From Siderastrea siderea (taxonomy: Eukaryota; Cnidaria; Anthozoa; Scleractinia; Rhizangiidae), in contig OZ034967.1 in NCBI GenBank assembly GCA_964030785.1, forward strand, positions 70,531,113 through 70,595,112: DNA of 64,000 bases, given 5' to 3'. Below the pieces are notes generated by a model that saw only the letters and a list, made by a program, of their open reading frames with translations, did no database searches and was not told the origin of the DNA. This document shows positions 34,085-45,854 of this stretch, in pieces. Every line of letters begins with the position of its first letter. The first letter of the stretch is position 1. The position numbers and the translations under genes are program-made.

Positions 34085-35155
34085 GTATTCGGAGAATATC
34101 AGGATTTATCACTGTATCAAATGGAAGACAAGAAATAGGAGCCAAAATAGATATTCTGATAATATCAGGATTAATCACTGTATCAAATGGAAGACAAGAA
34201 ATAGGAACCTAATTAAATATTCTGATAATATCATGATTTATCACTGCATCAAATGGAAGAGAAGAAATAGGAACCTAATTAAATATTCTGATAATATCAT
34301 GATTTATCACTGTATCAAAGGGAAGAGAAGAAATAGGAACCTAATTAAATATTCTGATAATATCATGATTTATCACTCTATCACTGGGAGGAGAAGAAAA
34401 ACTACTTAATTAAATATTCTGATAATATCATGATTTATCACTCTATCACTGGGAGAAGAGGAAAAGTTACTTAATTAAATATTCTGATAATATCATGATT
34501 TATCACCCTATCACTGGGAGGAGAAGAAATACTACTTAATTAAATATTCTGATACTATCATGATTTATCATTCTATCACTGGGAGAAGAAGAAATACTAC
34601 TTCATTAAATATTCTGATAATATCATGATTTATCACCCTATCACTGGGAGAAGAAGAAATACTACTGAATTAAATATTCTGATAATAGCATGATTTATCA
34701 CCCTATCACTGGGAGGAGAAGAAACACTACTTAATTAAATATTCTGATAATATCATGATTTATCACTCTATCACTGGGAGAAGAGGAAAAGTTACTTAAT
34801 TAAATATTCTGATAATATCATGATTTATCACCCTATCACTGGGAGGAGAAGAAACACTACTTAATTAAATATTCTGATAATATCATGATTTATCACTCTA
34901 TCACTGGGAGAAGAAGAAATACTACTTCATTAAATATTCTGATAATATCATGATTTATCACTCTATCACTGGGAGAAGAGGAAAAGTTACTTAATTAAAT
35001 ATTCTGATAATATCATGATTTATCACCCTATCACTGGGAGGAGAAGAAAAACTACTTACTTAAATATTTTGATAATATCATGATTTATCACTCTATCACT
35101 GGGAGAAGAAGAAAAGTTAGTTAATTAAATATTCTGATAATATCATGATAACATA
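34085..35155 (+). repeat. 65-66 bp satellite array, about 16 units
   Basis: Unit starts (ATTCTGATA) fall at 34153, 34219, 34285, 34351, 34416, 34481 and 34546, then on to about 35131. The core is GATAATATCATGATTTATCA, then a purine-rich GGGAGAAGAAGAAA and TTAATTAAAT. The first four units are 66 bp with ATAGGAACC; later ones are 65 bp, so two unit subtypes are arranged in blocks. Confidence 0.9.
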
Positions 35156-35342
35156 TCTTTATAATCACAGAAAAACCCATTGCGGAATATCAAAAAATCA
35201 ACCCCTTATATCACCAAAGATATATCATGATAATAGCACTATCCCTTAGAAGAAACATATAGGAAAAAACGTGATATATCATAATTGATTATTAGTCCTG
35301 ATATAACGATAATACGCAATACTGCACCTCTCTCATACAATG

Positions 35343-36640
35343 TAGCTTGTGAATTCGAAAATGTTTTATTCCTCGAGAAAGTTACAAACTCTTTCCCACG
35401 TATTTTCTGTAGTGAAAGGATCAAAACTAAGCCTGCAAAACTAAGCTCAAAAAGTGTCATTTCAACTGTGCATGTCGATTTTATTTTCTGGCGATGTCGT
35501 TCATGATTATGTAAGTGTATATGGTGTTATAAAACTTGATGAGAGGGCGGTTTTAGTCATGAAAGTATTTTTGAGAGGTTACGAACAATGTAGTGATACG
35601 TCATGTTGGTATATTAGCTAGAATCCGTGCTCAATTTTGAGTGATATAGGGTGAGTAATATAATTTTTATTTATGGTATTGAATGCGACAATTGTGAAAT
35701 TTTGTAAAACAGCTTGATTCTGAGGAGAAGGTTTTTTAAATTATGCTTAGTTGTGGCTCATACGGAAATGTGTGTTGTGATAAAGCCTTATTCAGGCTTA
35801 TCTCTAGCCTGATTTAGTGAACTAAGACCTTAAACAAACGTTACAAAAGTCTAATGTCGAATTTGTTAGGTTAATGAAGTGAAACGTTAAATTAATGAGG
35901 CTTTATTAGGTTTAAAGTTAGGCTTAAGGTACCTTGACATGGCATTATTTCTTTCAGGTCAATACAGCATTGTTTAGGTCAAAATTGGCCTGACAAATGC
36001 TGACATTTATTTCGTCTTCCAAATGATTTGGATTGAGCAAATTATCTAGCCTAACAATAAGCTTACAAAATCCAAAATATGATACATACGCTTGGAAAGC
36101 AACAAATTCAAGCAGTCAAAGTATCACTATCATTATATCTTTTAACAACATGTAATCAAACTGAACATGAGCCAAAGCTCACCACGATTTCGATTTTGCA
36201 GTTATCCGACTAATCCGGAACGATTCAGTGTTACTGGTTTTGTGGTCCGTTTTTGTCCCAAAGGCTATTCGTTATATATGTGAGTTATTATTTCCATTCA
36301 GCAATTCCTTGATGCAGTTAGCAGTGTACTATTAGCGACAGCTTATAACCAGCTTATCTACCACATCTGAAAATCTTCAAATGCTTTACGCACTCAGTAA
36401 CACAAGTATGACAAAACAATAGTTTTCTGGCAAGTTTCCCGTTGTAGCATGGTCATATTTCTGGTGCAATTTCTGGTTTGAGCATTGTTACATTTCACAT
36501 TTTCACGGACAAAAACACTTTGTGCACAGTAAATGATTTTATCATACCTAAATTCAATCATGCATACTTACAAATCGTCTTTAACTGATATTACACATCA
36601 GAGTTCTATAACAGTTCAAACTGCACATCTTCGTGCAACA
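35343..36640. other. Gene-free interval with one dispersed repeat
   Basis: No gene. 35775-36290 shares blocks with 40530-40830 (GAACATGAGCCAAA, CTCACCACGATTT, GTTATCCGACT, ATCCGGAACGATTCAGTGT) in the same orientation, on either side of the Harbinger element. Confidence 0.5.
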
Positions 36641-36917
36641 TCATATGACTTAGGTACGGGTCGCACTTTTGACATGAATATTTATATTGGACATAAAAGC
36701 TGTCATCACGAAGTTCTGAAAGTGCGACCCTTATGTCGCGTGAGGCCAGGGTAAGGCCGACACAACGCAAAGATCAAACGAGCCGATGTACTGCCTCGGA
36801 GCAGGACATATCGCGCAGAAACAATAGATCTTGTCATTCTGCTGTCAAAGCGTCCATTAACAAGTACTGAATACCGCATTTCACAATACCACATTCAATT
36901 CACGTGCAAAGGTCAAG

Positions 36918-37808
36918 ATGGATCGTAACTTTTTCCCCTACGATTTTACCGCTTCTCTCTATTCTCAAAACTTAATACCATCGCCGTACTATCCTGTGCC
37001 ACCTACTGGAGCCCCTGCAGCAACTATTCAAGCGCCTGCAACATCTATACCAGCTCCTACGCAGGAAACTAGCACAGAATCGGCAGTGGAAGGTCAATCG
37101 AGACAGAAATCGAAAGGAAAGCAGCCCGCGCAAAAATCGAGAGAGCGCTGGAGTTTCGAGGATGAGCAATATCTCCTACAAGTTTGGGCAGACCACCTCG
37201 AAAGGGTTGAAAGTACGCAATCAAGGAAAGCATGGGAGGAAATCACCAGGATAGTGAATGAAAAGAGGGGGCTAGAAAAAACTGTTGAGCAATGCCAGCG
37301 TAAAGTGAAACATCTGAAGGGGCTGTACCGTGAGCGAAAGGACTGGAATCGCAGGCAAAGCGGAGGAAACATCCGAAAAAGCCCGCACTACGATCTCCTG
37401 GATTCTATCCTTGGATGCCGAGAAGGTATGAATTTCAGCAACGTCGAGCAGACGGGTTTGACCGACAGCAACTGTTCAACGCCAACAGAAAGAAGTCCAA
37501 CTCCGTTGTCAACCAGTGGCTCTAGCAGCTCGAGCAAGGAGACCTCTGACACACCGACCACCAGCCAAGGCCGAGCCAGCCGGAGTGAGAGAAAGAAACG
37601 AGCCAAAAGTAATAAGTGCCGTTCCGCTGGCGTGGAAAGCGACGACGAAGAGGGTATGAGTGCGGTCATTAAAAGGCTGGCCACTGAAGAGGATCAAATG
37701 GGCAAAGTTATGGAGCGAATGCAAGCTGCCCAAGAACAGCAAATGCAGTTGATGACGCAACTGCTTGGATCATTTAACCAGTACATGGAAAAGAAATGTG
37801 GACAGTGA
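36918..37808 (+). CDS. Harbinger SANT/Myb-like DNA-binding protein
   Basis: 296 codons from an ATG in GTCAAGATGG. The N-terminus is Pro/Ala/Thr-rich. A trihelix of SANT/Myb type covers residues about 70-165: RWSFEDEQYLLQVWADHLER, AWEEITRIVNEKRGLEKTVE, QCQRKVKHLKGLYRERKDWN and SPHYDLLDSILGCREG. A Ser/Thr-rich, then basic linker (RSERKKRAKSNK) and a C-terminal Gln-rich helix follow. In Harbinger elements such a protein binds subterminal DNA and helps carry the transposase into the nucleus. The frame is intact and single-exon. Confidence 0.85.
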   Translation: MDRNFFPYDFTASLYSQNLIPSPYYPVPPTGAPAATIQAPATSIPAPTQETSTESAVEGQSRQKSKGKQPAQKSRERWSFEDEQYLLQVWADHLERVESTQSRKAWEEITRIVNEKRGLEKTVEQCQRKVKHLKGLYRERKDWNRRQSGGNIRKSPHYDLLDSILGCREGMNFSNVEQTGLTDSNCSTPTERSPTPLSTSGSSSSSKETSDTPTTSQGRASRSERKKRAKSNKCRSAGVESDDEEGMSAVIKRLATEEDQMGKVMERMQAAQEQQMQLMTQLLGSFNQYMEKKCGQ

Positions 37809-38171
37809 AAATGAGGACATATACCCTAATGCCGTTTTGAGCGCGGACATTGCAACAAATTGTTTTGTTACTGTTTAACTTGAATAGTTTGAATCACCGT
37901 GTTTAATTTTCCATTTCTTTGATAAATGATTTCTATTTTGAAGTACACAATAATGTTGACATTGCAATAAAATTGAATGTTCGCTTCATGATGTATAATA
38001 GAGAATTTTAATAATATATGATAGCATATCACAACCCATCCGTCTACGCCATTGCATTTACATTGTAGACTGCTACAGGAAAATCAACCCCTTCTAATCA
38101 ATACATGCTGTCCCCTTGTCACAGGCAAATTCACAAGCAAAAAGTGTTCTATTTTTGTTATCATTTTGCAA

Positions 38172-39470
38172 TCATACATTTCCACAGATGAAATCCTTTA
38201 ACAGGTCCCGTATTTCATCCGCGTCGTGTAAAACACCACCGTCCTCATCATTACTGTCATTGTCAGAGTCGTCGTCATTATCACTATCCCACTGGTCATT
38301 AGCCTCCAGACAAAAATTGTGAAGTACAACACATGCAATAGTTGTCTTCACAGCAAAGCTCAGAGAACTGTCTAGGCGTTTCTGTAGCACCCTCCAGCGA
38401 CCTTTTAACATCCCAAACGCGCGCTCCACAGTGACTCGTGCTCTGCTTAACTCCTTGTTAAATGAAATTTCCTCCGGGTCGTTTGTTCCCTCTGGGTATG
38501 GTTTTATTAGCCAGGGTGCCTGAGGATAGGCACTGTCACCTACAAGGTATGGACGGATTTCCTGACCATCAATAGTTATCTTTGGTGCTTGCAGTATGTC
38601 CCCTTGTTCGGCTGAGTGGTAAACATTGGTATTTCGTAGCACCCTCGCATCATGTAAACTGCCCGGAAAACCTGCCACAGCATCAATAAATTTCCCGGTA
38701 CCATCTGTTATGCCCTGTACGATAATGTCATGTTGCTGGTAGCGACTGAAAAAGTCTACTGGGTCCACTCTAGGGGCAATTATTCGTATGTGAGTGCCGT
38801 CGATGGCACCAGTCACATTCGGCAGCTCGCTTAAAGTTTGGTTAAAAGTGGCAATACACTCCGCTGTCTCTGCTTCTGTGGTGGGAAACTTCACATACTG
38901 ATTCCGCAGGTCAAATAGCGTATTCACAATATCTTGCACTGCTTCGATCACTGTTGTCTTTCCAACGCTAAAAGCCGGTGCAAGCGACACATATGTATTT
39001 CCATGAGCTAGTCTGTACAGTCCGATTGCTAATACCTTCTCCGGGGTAATACAATTTCGCATGTATGTGTCCTGTCTTGTTATATGTGGAGACACTACAT
39101 TCAAAAGTTCACGAAACGTTTCCTTTCGGACGCGAAGAAGACTCCTGAAATAATCGTCTGGAAGACGATCATCGTAGTAGTGCATCTCAAACCAGGATTG
39201 TCTCGGCCTTGGTAAACACCAGTATCGTAGTCTTCGATTTCTCCTTCGAATCTGTCTGTATCGTAAAACAGCGGTAAGAATTCTTCTCCTTCGAAAGCGT
39301 AAAGCGTAAAGCCCAAGAAGCTGTTGTACGTTCCAGAAGTTAAAGAGAGATTGAAGAAATGTTGCAAGTAAATACAGCATAAACCTCATCGTCACAAGAT
39401 TTGGCGCCAACGAGTGAATTTTCGCGGTATACCAGACTAAAATTAAATAATCACGTTTGTGTGACAGCAT
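38172..39470 (-). CDS. Harbinger DDE transposase (HARBI1-like)
   Basis: 432 codons, single exon. The N-terminal region is Arg-rich; a helical domain (RKETFRELLNVVSPHI, LAIGLYRLAHGNTYVSLAPA) precedes a DDE_Tnp_4-type nuclease. The catalytic triad is visible: Asp in VTGAIDGTHIRI, Asp in YLVGDSAYPQAPWLI, Glu in RARVTVERAFGMLKGRWRVL. It ends with an acidic Asp/Ser/Asn stretch. Length and motif spacing are normal and no stop interrupts it. With the SANT-like gene and good ends, this copy could be autonomous. Confidence 0.9.
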   Translation of the reverse strand: MLSHKRDYLILVWYTAKIHSLAPNLVTMRFMLYLLATFLQSLFNFWNVQQLLGLYALRFRRRRILTAVLRYRQIRRRNRRLRYWCLPRPRQSWFEMHYYDDRLPDDYFRSLLRVRKETFRELLNVVSPHITRQDTYMRNCITPEKVLAIGLYRLAHGNTYVSLAPAFSVGKTTVIEAVQDIVNTLFDLRNQYVKFPTTEAETAECIATFNQTLSELPNVTGAIDGTHIRIIAPRVDPVDFFSRYQQHDIIVQGITDGTGKFIDAVAGFPGSLHDARVLRNTNVYHSAEQGDILQAPKITIDGQEIRPYLVGDSAYPQAPWLIKPYPEGTNDPEEISFNKELSRARVTVERAFGMLKGRWRVLQKRLDSSLSFAVKTTIACVVLHNFCLEANDQWDSDNDDDSDNDSNDEDGGVLHDADEIRDLLKDFICGNV

Positions 39471-39724
39471 TTGGTATCATGTGTCAAGGTCACGTTCAAA
39501 AGTGCGACTGCCGGATTAACAGCCATATCATGGCGAGACGTGTCGGTGCGGCATAATAGAACTGCGACATAAAAACTTAAGCCCTAAAGTGCGACCCATA
39601 CCTAACTCAATGAAAAGCTGTTCCAACGCGATGAAATCTTCAAACAAGGAAGGTTAAAGCTTGACCTGTACTTTACTTCTCTTTCTGATTGCCCTGACAA
39701 GCATTGTTTTGACAAACCTTTGTA

Positions 39725-41215
39725 AATGTATTCGGAACCAATCCGACAGAGCAGTCTGTTGTTCAAAAAACGAAATCAGATCTTTGCTCCGGAAAACAAA
39801 ACATAAAATTGTTTCCCAAACTGCATAATCATTTTACACCAAAACTGTCGACGCTCTTCTAAGTCAAATTACCGGCGGTAAAAAAAGATAAGTAGAAAAG
39901 TTTGATATCTGGAGTGTGTTGTTTGATGATCAATTATCTTCGTTGTTTAACATAGATCGAATTTTAAGATGGCAACTCTTCGGGATTGGTGAAGGAAAAG
40001 TTGATCGTTTATTAGGATCATAAACTCAAACAATAAAAGTATTGTTGCTGTATTTTTGCTGGTTCTTAGTTTATGTTTGCTTCATGTTGTTTTTATTGTG
40101 TGGTTTTCGAACAGCAGTTAATGGCAAAAGAAAGAAAACTGTAATCAAATTGTTCATTGCAACACGATCTCTCCAGTAAATCCCATACGAAAATTTACAG
40201 CCAGACACGGCAAGAATCCAGCCTGATTCTGGCCAGAGAGCCTTTTTTGCGGCGAGAATGGAACGGGCGGGACAAAGCGAGACACCAAATTTGTCTCGCT
40301 TTGCAACGAGAACAAGACATTTGTCTTGCTACTGGCCAACGGGAATTTGGCTAGATTTGAACATGACAGGGCGAGACTGAACTTATCATTATTGAAAAGC
40401 TATGTAAAACTCAATGAGACATTTGTGGGGCTGTATTATGAGAGAGAATGCAGCCAGAATCAACGAGACAAAGATAAAAAGAAATTTGTTGATTATATAC
40501 CTGGTCTAAGTGCTTCCCGCACGAAATTGTCTGGCTTGACAAAGCCTTATTCAAGCCTAACTCTAGCCTGAATTAGTGACAAACATAACAAAAGCACAAC
40601 ATCTAAGGTGTTTTGTTTACGGAGTCAAACCTAAATTAAGTAGGATTCATTATTTCATTATATCTTTCTCAATACAACATATAACAGACTGAACATGAGC
40701 CAAAACTCACCACGATTTAAGCTTAGATTTTGTAGTTATCCGACTGATCCGGAACGATTCAGTGTCACTGGTTTCATAGTATGGTCCGTTTTTGTGCCAA
40801 CGGCTATCCGTTATGTGTGTGAGTTTTATTTTATGACAATGCACTGAAAAAATATTTTTCCAAATATAAGATTCTGAACAGTTTCGGCAAATAAAACACC
40901 ATTACTCCACATTTTAAGACAGGCATGCATTGGATATTGTCGCAAAGTTCCCTTGGGACAGCTGAGGCGTTGATGTAATTGGCCAACTTTTCTGAAACAA
41001 TATTGTTTTCTTATTATCCTGCCCAATCGCATTACAAAATTGACGTGAAAACATTCTCGACCATTGGTAATTTGACTTGCAATGTAGAAAAGCGCGGACA
41101 GTTTTAGCGTGAAGTACTTATGCAGTTTGGGAAACGATTTTAATGTTTTGCTTTCCTGGAGCGAAGATCTGAAGCCGTTTTGTAGATGTCTGCTCTGTCA
41201 GATTGGCTCCAAAGG
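39725..41215. repeat. Inverted pair of about 150-bp repeats
   Basis: 39725-39880 matches the reverse complement of about 41040-41215 with indels: shared blocks include GACAGAGCAG, CGAAATCAGATCTTTGCTCC-like DNA and GTTTCCCAAACTGCATAA. The right arm lies inside the element proposed at 40182-41905 while the left lies outside, so one was inserted within the other. Confidence 0.5.
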
Positions 41216-41907
41216 ATAATGTCCGCCACGATAAATTTAGGTTCTTTGATCTGCTGCAAATTGAAGTGACTCTCGAATTGTATTTAAGTCCATTTTTCCA
41301 CAAGGGAAAGAATATGGAAGAACTGAGCACAAATACTGAGGTGAGCAAAGAGTCCTTGAAAATTATAATTATTAGTGGCACATGATTATCTACATTTTAT
41401 ACTGCCGAACTCGACATTGATCATGAGAAATAATTGTAGTTTCCTTCGAGCTCCACACCGGCCGTAAAAATATCAAGTCCAGGTTAACCTATGCCTAGCT
41501 ATAAAAAATGTTGTTGGTCTTACCTTTTATTACAATGTGTGCTAGTTTAGGGTGTTACGCCACTAATGCAATTTTTTCGTGTACAAAGGTTCCAAAATAA
41601 ACTTAACACAATTGTATTTTGAAATTGTAGTTCGTTGTACTAGGTATATATAGAGATAGAGCTACTCGAACCATTACAACCGATGTTGTCGTCTCGCTCA
41701 CCAGCGGGATTTTTCCTACCGTGAATCGGGCCTGAATCTTGTCAGATTACTGCTCATAAAGGCGCTCCAATGTCGCCGCGTTCATTTTTCCCGCTCGTGT
41801 CAGCCTAATTTTCACTGAATTTTTTCTCGCTCAATTCTCTCTTTTTAGCGGGACATTTGTCTGGCTGGAATTTCGCTTGTGTCAGGCCATAAATTTTCGT
41901 ACGGGAT
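40180..41907. mobile_element. Inverted-repeat element with AT flanks
   Basis: The left end CCCATACGAAAATTTACAGC (40182) and the reverse complement of the right end CCCGTACGAAAATTTATGGC (ending 41905) match with few changes. Both continue with a GACAC motif and GC-rich blocks of the GGGACAAAGCGAGAC type. A 2-base AT flanks both sides. No coding capacity. AT duplications occur in ISL2EU-like elements, but the class is uncertain. Confidence 0.45.
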
Positions 41908-41909
41908 TC

Positions 41910-43400
41910 ATTCATATTGTCAATTGTTAAAATGCATTGAATTCACTGTTATCATGAATTCGGTATCATTTGTCATCAACGCCGCTGATCGAGATGATCA
42001 AAATCTCCCATGCGAATCAAGGGCCAGGGACCGGCTTGCCGAGAGGTATTAAATCGCATTCATATGCAAATCGTTCTCCAGCTTACAGTCGACTGTAAAT
42101 TATCCTGTTTCCAGAACTTTACTTTTCTCAAGAATATCCCTGGTTGAATATTCGATCTTTCCATTATGAGTGAGCAATTCACAGGTAAGAAAGTCTTAAT
42201 CTAAATATTTCACCTTGCTGAAAAGTCAGCTTGAACATGCGTTTGTATTCCGATCATTTTTTCTTTGCTAATCTGGATAATTTGATCATTGTACTTGCTC
42301 TGTCTTTTCACTGTATCGCTTTCACATAATATTGCAGGTTTTAATTTTTTTAAGTTTTATTTATCATCCAAACATCGTAATATTTCTGAATAATTTTTAC
42401 AATCGAATTCTGTAATACTTGCAATTGTAAGCTTACAGCCGACATATATGTGCGGCTTCATTTATTCAAACACGCACAGTTTAACTGCTAAATAAATGAA
42501 ATTGGAAATCCATGCCATCTGTAAAAATTCCGTCTTTTGCTGTGAATTCCTTCATCTGCTTCTTACTCTTCGGAAATCAGTCTGGTGAAATTCCCATCAA
42601 TGCAGATTAATTGCATCAGTGTTCTAGTTTCATGTCTCTAAAGTTAAAAGTTCAACTATGAGGAAGAGTTGAAGATATTTGTGTATTGATTAAATCAGGT
42701 GATATATTCTGTTAGTCAACATATTGTTTCAGGAAAAGTAACGGTCAACTTTGGACGAATAGCCAGTCAATTAATCGACCAGTAGTCCTTTGTCAGTGTG
42801 CAACCATATTAACTATTGTGTAATTACATCCTATAAGCTATGTAGCCGTGACTGACAAGTCAGGCAAGATGTGAACCAAATCAGTTATTGCCACCTAACA
42901 TACACAGTTCAACAGCAAAAAATGATTTCGATTTAAGTAAAATAGTATTTTGTCTATTGTGCTTAAAGGTAAAAGATAATCAAAATACCAGCATTATACT
43001 TCAAGCTACAATAAGTTGAGTACCCAGTATGTGTCACTGTTAAAAGATATGATTTCCAAACAGTGTTGGATTCAGAACGGCAAAGAATTGAGATAGCTTT
43101 GATGCGGCGGAATGGTCAATTTACCAAGAGCCCAAGACTTTTTTAACTTTTTTACTTTTTAACTCTTTCCCTACTAGCCCCACCCAATTGCGAGACTGAG
43201 ACTGATCTGCAAAGACAGCTTAGCAAAAAAAATTGAGTCCCCTAGACATAGAGTACCACAAAATTTGACAAACATTTTACAACACTCATATAATTATCTT
43301 GAATGACCACTGGACATCCCTATGAAATGGAATTTCAGAACAGAAACTTAAATTTATGTGAATGAAGCTGCACATGAACCGAAGTATAGATGCCATGTTT
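41910..43400. other. Gene-free interval
   Basis: AT-rich; nothing recognisable beyond short homopolymer-rich tracts near 43140. Confidence 0.45.
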
Positions 43401-43404
43401 GAAC

Positions 43405-43930
43405 TACAGTCGAACCCCCCCTTGCGACCGCTGTCGTAAGCAACCAGTTCTAGTTGCAACCAGCATTTCCAAACCCCATTTGTGCTGTCACTTAAATTTT
43501 GTAATGAAGAGCTCTTGTACGTGACCTCTCTTGTAAGAGACCATGATCACTTTTGTCAATTACCGACTGGACTTCTTCTTTGTTTTTATGAAGTTCTCAT
43601 CAGGGACTACTCAGTCAACAGTTTAGTGAAGTAAGCGTTCATTTCTTGATCAACTATAGAGTAATATATAACATACAGGTGCTGATTGTTTGTTGATCTG
43701 TACATTCACGAACCTCTTCATCAATAATCAACTATTTAACATAACTAAAATACTATCAGTAACAATTAACATATTCTACGCTTTATGCAAAAGCTCCCAT
43801 AGGTGTCCACCCTCTATTTGTTCCATCACATGGTCACTTATGAGAGCTTATTCTCGTAAGCAACCAGCTCTAGTGTTGTGACCACTTTTCTGAATTCCTG
43901 AGGTGGTCGCATACGAGAGCTTTGACTGTA
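43405..43930. mobile_element. Nonautonomous element with TA flanks, mariner-like ends
   Basis: Begins CAGTCGAACCCCCCCTTGCG at 43407 and ends as the inverse of CAGTCAAAGCTCTCGTATGC at 43928, with TA on both sides. GCGACC and GTAAGCAACCAG motifs recur inside near both ends. CAGT ends and TA duplications suggest a Tc1/mariner-type MITE of 522 bp. Confidence 0.55.
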
Positions 43931-44858
43931 CTGATATTGTAGTATTAAGCATGTTTTGAACTGTGATATTCGTAGAGTTTATGGTTTATTGATTCTGGGA
44001 TGGGGTGGTGTCAATTCTAGAAAAGGGTTAAGGGGAGATAAGAGTCCCAGATTCCCTCCAGCAAACTACCACCCAAAACGTCCAGGGGGGTCTTTGTAAA
44101 TGTTTAAGTGGTGGTGTGTCTCTGGTACTCTGAGACCCTTTCCCTCTACCAGACATTGTGTAGCTTCATTTTGCAACCCTATTCTAGATTAGACATCGGA
44201 AATCCCTACCTATCCCAAACTCGCCAGAGTGTCAAGCCCCAGTTTCCAATAAAAAGACCAAAGTGTCTGATTTCTTCACCCTACCCCAGACTGAACGAGT
44301 TGAAAACCATACTCGAACCCACACAGCTGTTATATAGGGATGTTCTGAGTTTGTACACCTCACCCCTAGACTCGAGGCAGCTTGATAGTCCAGGACTGAA
44401 CATAATGAGCTGAACATACTGTGTGTGTTTTGGCTACTGACAGTTAATTAACTATTTTTTTTCTTGAACTTAACAAGCTAATGGGTATCACCAGTAACTA
44501 TATTGTCTTTAACTTATGTAATATAAATGCATGACATTTAGAAAATCATTTGGTGCACATATTTTTGGTTTCCATAAATGTATCAGAAAACATGAAATAA
44601 CTGTGGATGCACTCACCTTTGGCCACAGCTTTTCTTGGGTTACTTATAACTCATGTAGAAACATGGAAACTGATTTCCTGGGAGGTATAGAGATTTTCTG
44701 AAAAAAGTAGCAGAGGGTATCAGAAGCTTAGGTTATGAGGAATAACTGAAATTTCAAAAGGGGTGCGGTTAAAAACGTGAAAACCTTCAATGGGAGGAGT
44801 ATGGATATGCATTTCTGGAATAACACAATTATTCACTTTCAGTTGCTAATGATGAGAG

Positions 44859-45052
44859 GTGTGACCACAGGCAGCGCAAGCTAATGTTGAGAGCTGTGCA
44901 TAAATTAGACTGTTTTTTCCACGCTATGCATAATAATGACGTCGGCAACATTTAAGAGTTTGTATGAAAATGGTATAAAACGTTATCATGCAAACAGTCT
45001 GATTTATGCGAAGGCAGCTCTCAACGTTAGCTTGGGCTGCCTGTGGTGTGAC
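44859..45052. mobile_element. 180-bp MITE with 7-bp duplication
   Basis: Body 44866-45045. Termini CACAGGCAGCGCAAGCTAAT and inverse CACAGGCAGCCCAAGCTAAC match at 29 of the first 31 positions; GTGTGAC duplicates at 44859-44865 and 45046-45052. Same family as the foldback at 57743. Confidence 0.85.
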
Positions 45053-45854
45053 TGTGTTTTTTTTGTCAATCCTTGTTAGATTCAACTGAAAGATATGCCC
45101 ATCAAGCACCCATCCCGTCCAAAAAAAAGAGGATGAAAGGTAACACTCATGTTTTGCTCTTTACCTTTTCTTTAAAGGAACAAATTAAACTGGCTCAAAG
45201 TAAACAAAAACTTATCAAGCGTAATAGTTATATGGCTACAGTACCATCATTACGAATGATTACAATGTTGTATTTATCCAACATAAATCATCAAGGCCAG
45301 ACTGGTCAGATGATAGTGTACAATTTGTGCTCATCTGAAAGGGGTATTACAAATAATGATAATTCTTATTCATTCTTATTCTTCCTTATTTGTATTCTTA
45401 TTCTCGTTATTATCATCATGCATATGATATTTGCATTGAGGTGAGTGGGGAAGCACGGAATCTCCAACCCTGTTTCCCTGCGCCATGAAGAAGGGTCTTG
45501 TACCCGGCATCTCCCTTACTTTGAACATGGTTCTCACATAGAATGGGAGATGATTTTGTTTTTAAAGGCACATTGCCGTGTAGGCCATTATAGAGAGTAC
45601 CGCCCCCCCCCCCTCGCCCGGCTTCCTTTTTCCACTGCCAGGCCAAACCTGGATAGACATTTTTCCATAACCAATGGCACAGTAAAACGGCCACAAATAT
45701 CTGCCGAATATCTGACATGTTGTCAAGTTCACTCAGACAAAACAACAACAGCAACAACAAAATCGCTACACACTGTCCCTCGTCAGCTAAGTGTGTAAAG
45801 AGGTAACGGTGACAAAATGCTTGGGGTATCTTTGCAATGGATACTCCAGGTGTG

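Larger units (their letters stand above)
29107..35342. mobile_element. KDZ-type DNA transposon with DUF3987 ATPase gene
   Basis: The 8-bp direct repeat ATACAATG lies at 29107-29114 and 35335-35342. Inside are imperfect inverted termini: GGTGCAGGATTGCGGTTTATC from 29121 and, on the other strand, GGTGCAGTATTGCGTATTATC from 35328. Further subterminal similarity follows (ATATCATGATA-type motifs). The body of 6,220 bp holds a KDZ-type transposase gene (minus) and a DUF3987-type gene (plus) in divergent orientation, plus a telomere-like tract and 65-bp satellite on the right. Eight-base duplications are what Zisupton/KDZ elements are known to make. Both genes are broken, so this copy is inactive. 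Confidence 0.75.
36648..39607. mobile_element. PIF/Harbinger transposon, apparently complete
   Basis: Termini TAGGTACGGGTCGCACTTT from 36651 and its inverted counterpart TAGGTATGGGTCGCACTTT ending at 39604 (one mismatch in 19), flanked by the 3-bp repeat ACT at 36648-36650 and 39605-39607. Internal GTGCGAC motifs recur next to both ends. It carries the two genes typical of the superfamily in convergent orientation, both open. Confidence 0.9.

Noticed and set aside
34085..35155. CRISPR-like or minisatellite coding repeat
   Set aside because: Whole 65-bp units are repeated with no unique spacers and contain stops in all frames.
44866..45045. hAT assignment for the MITE/foldback family
   Set aside because: hAT elements make 8-bp duplications; both copies here show exactly 7 bp.
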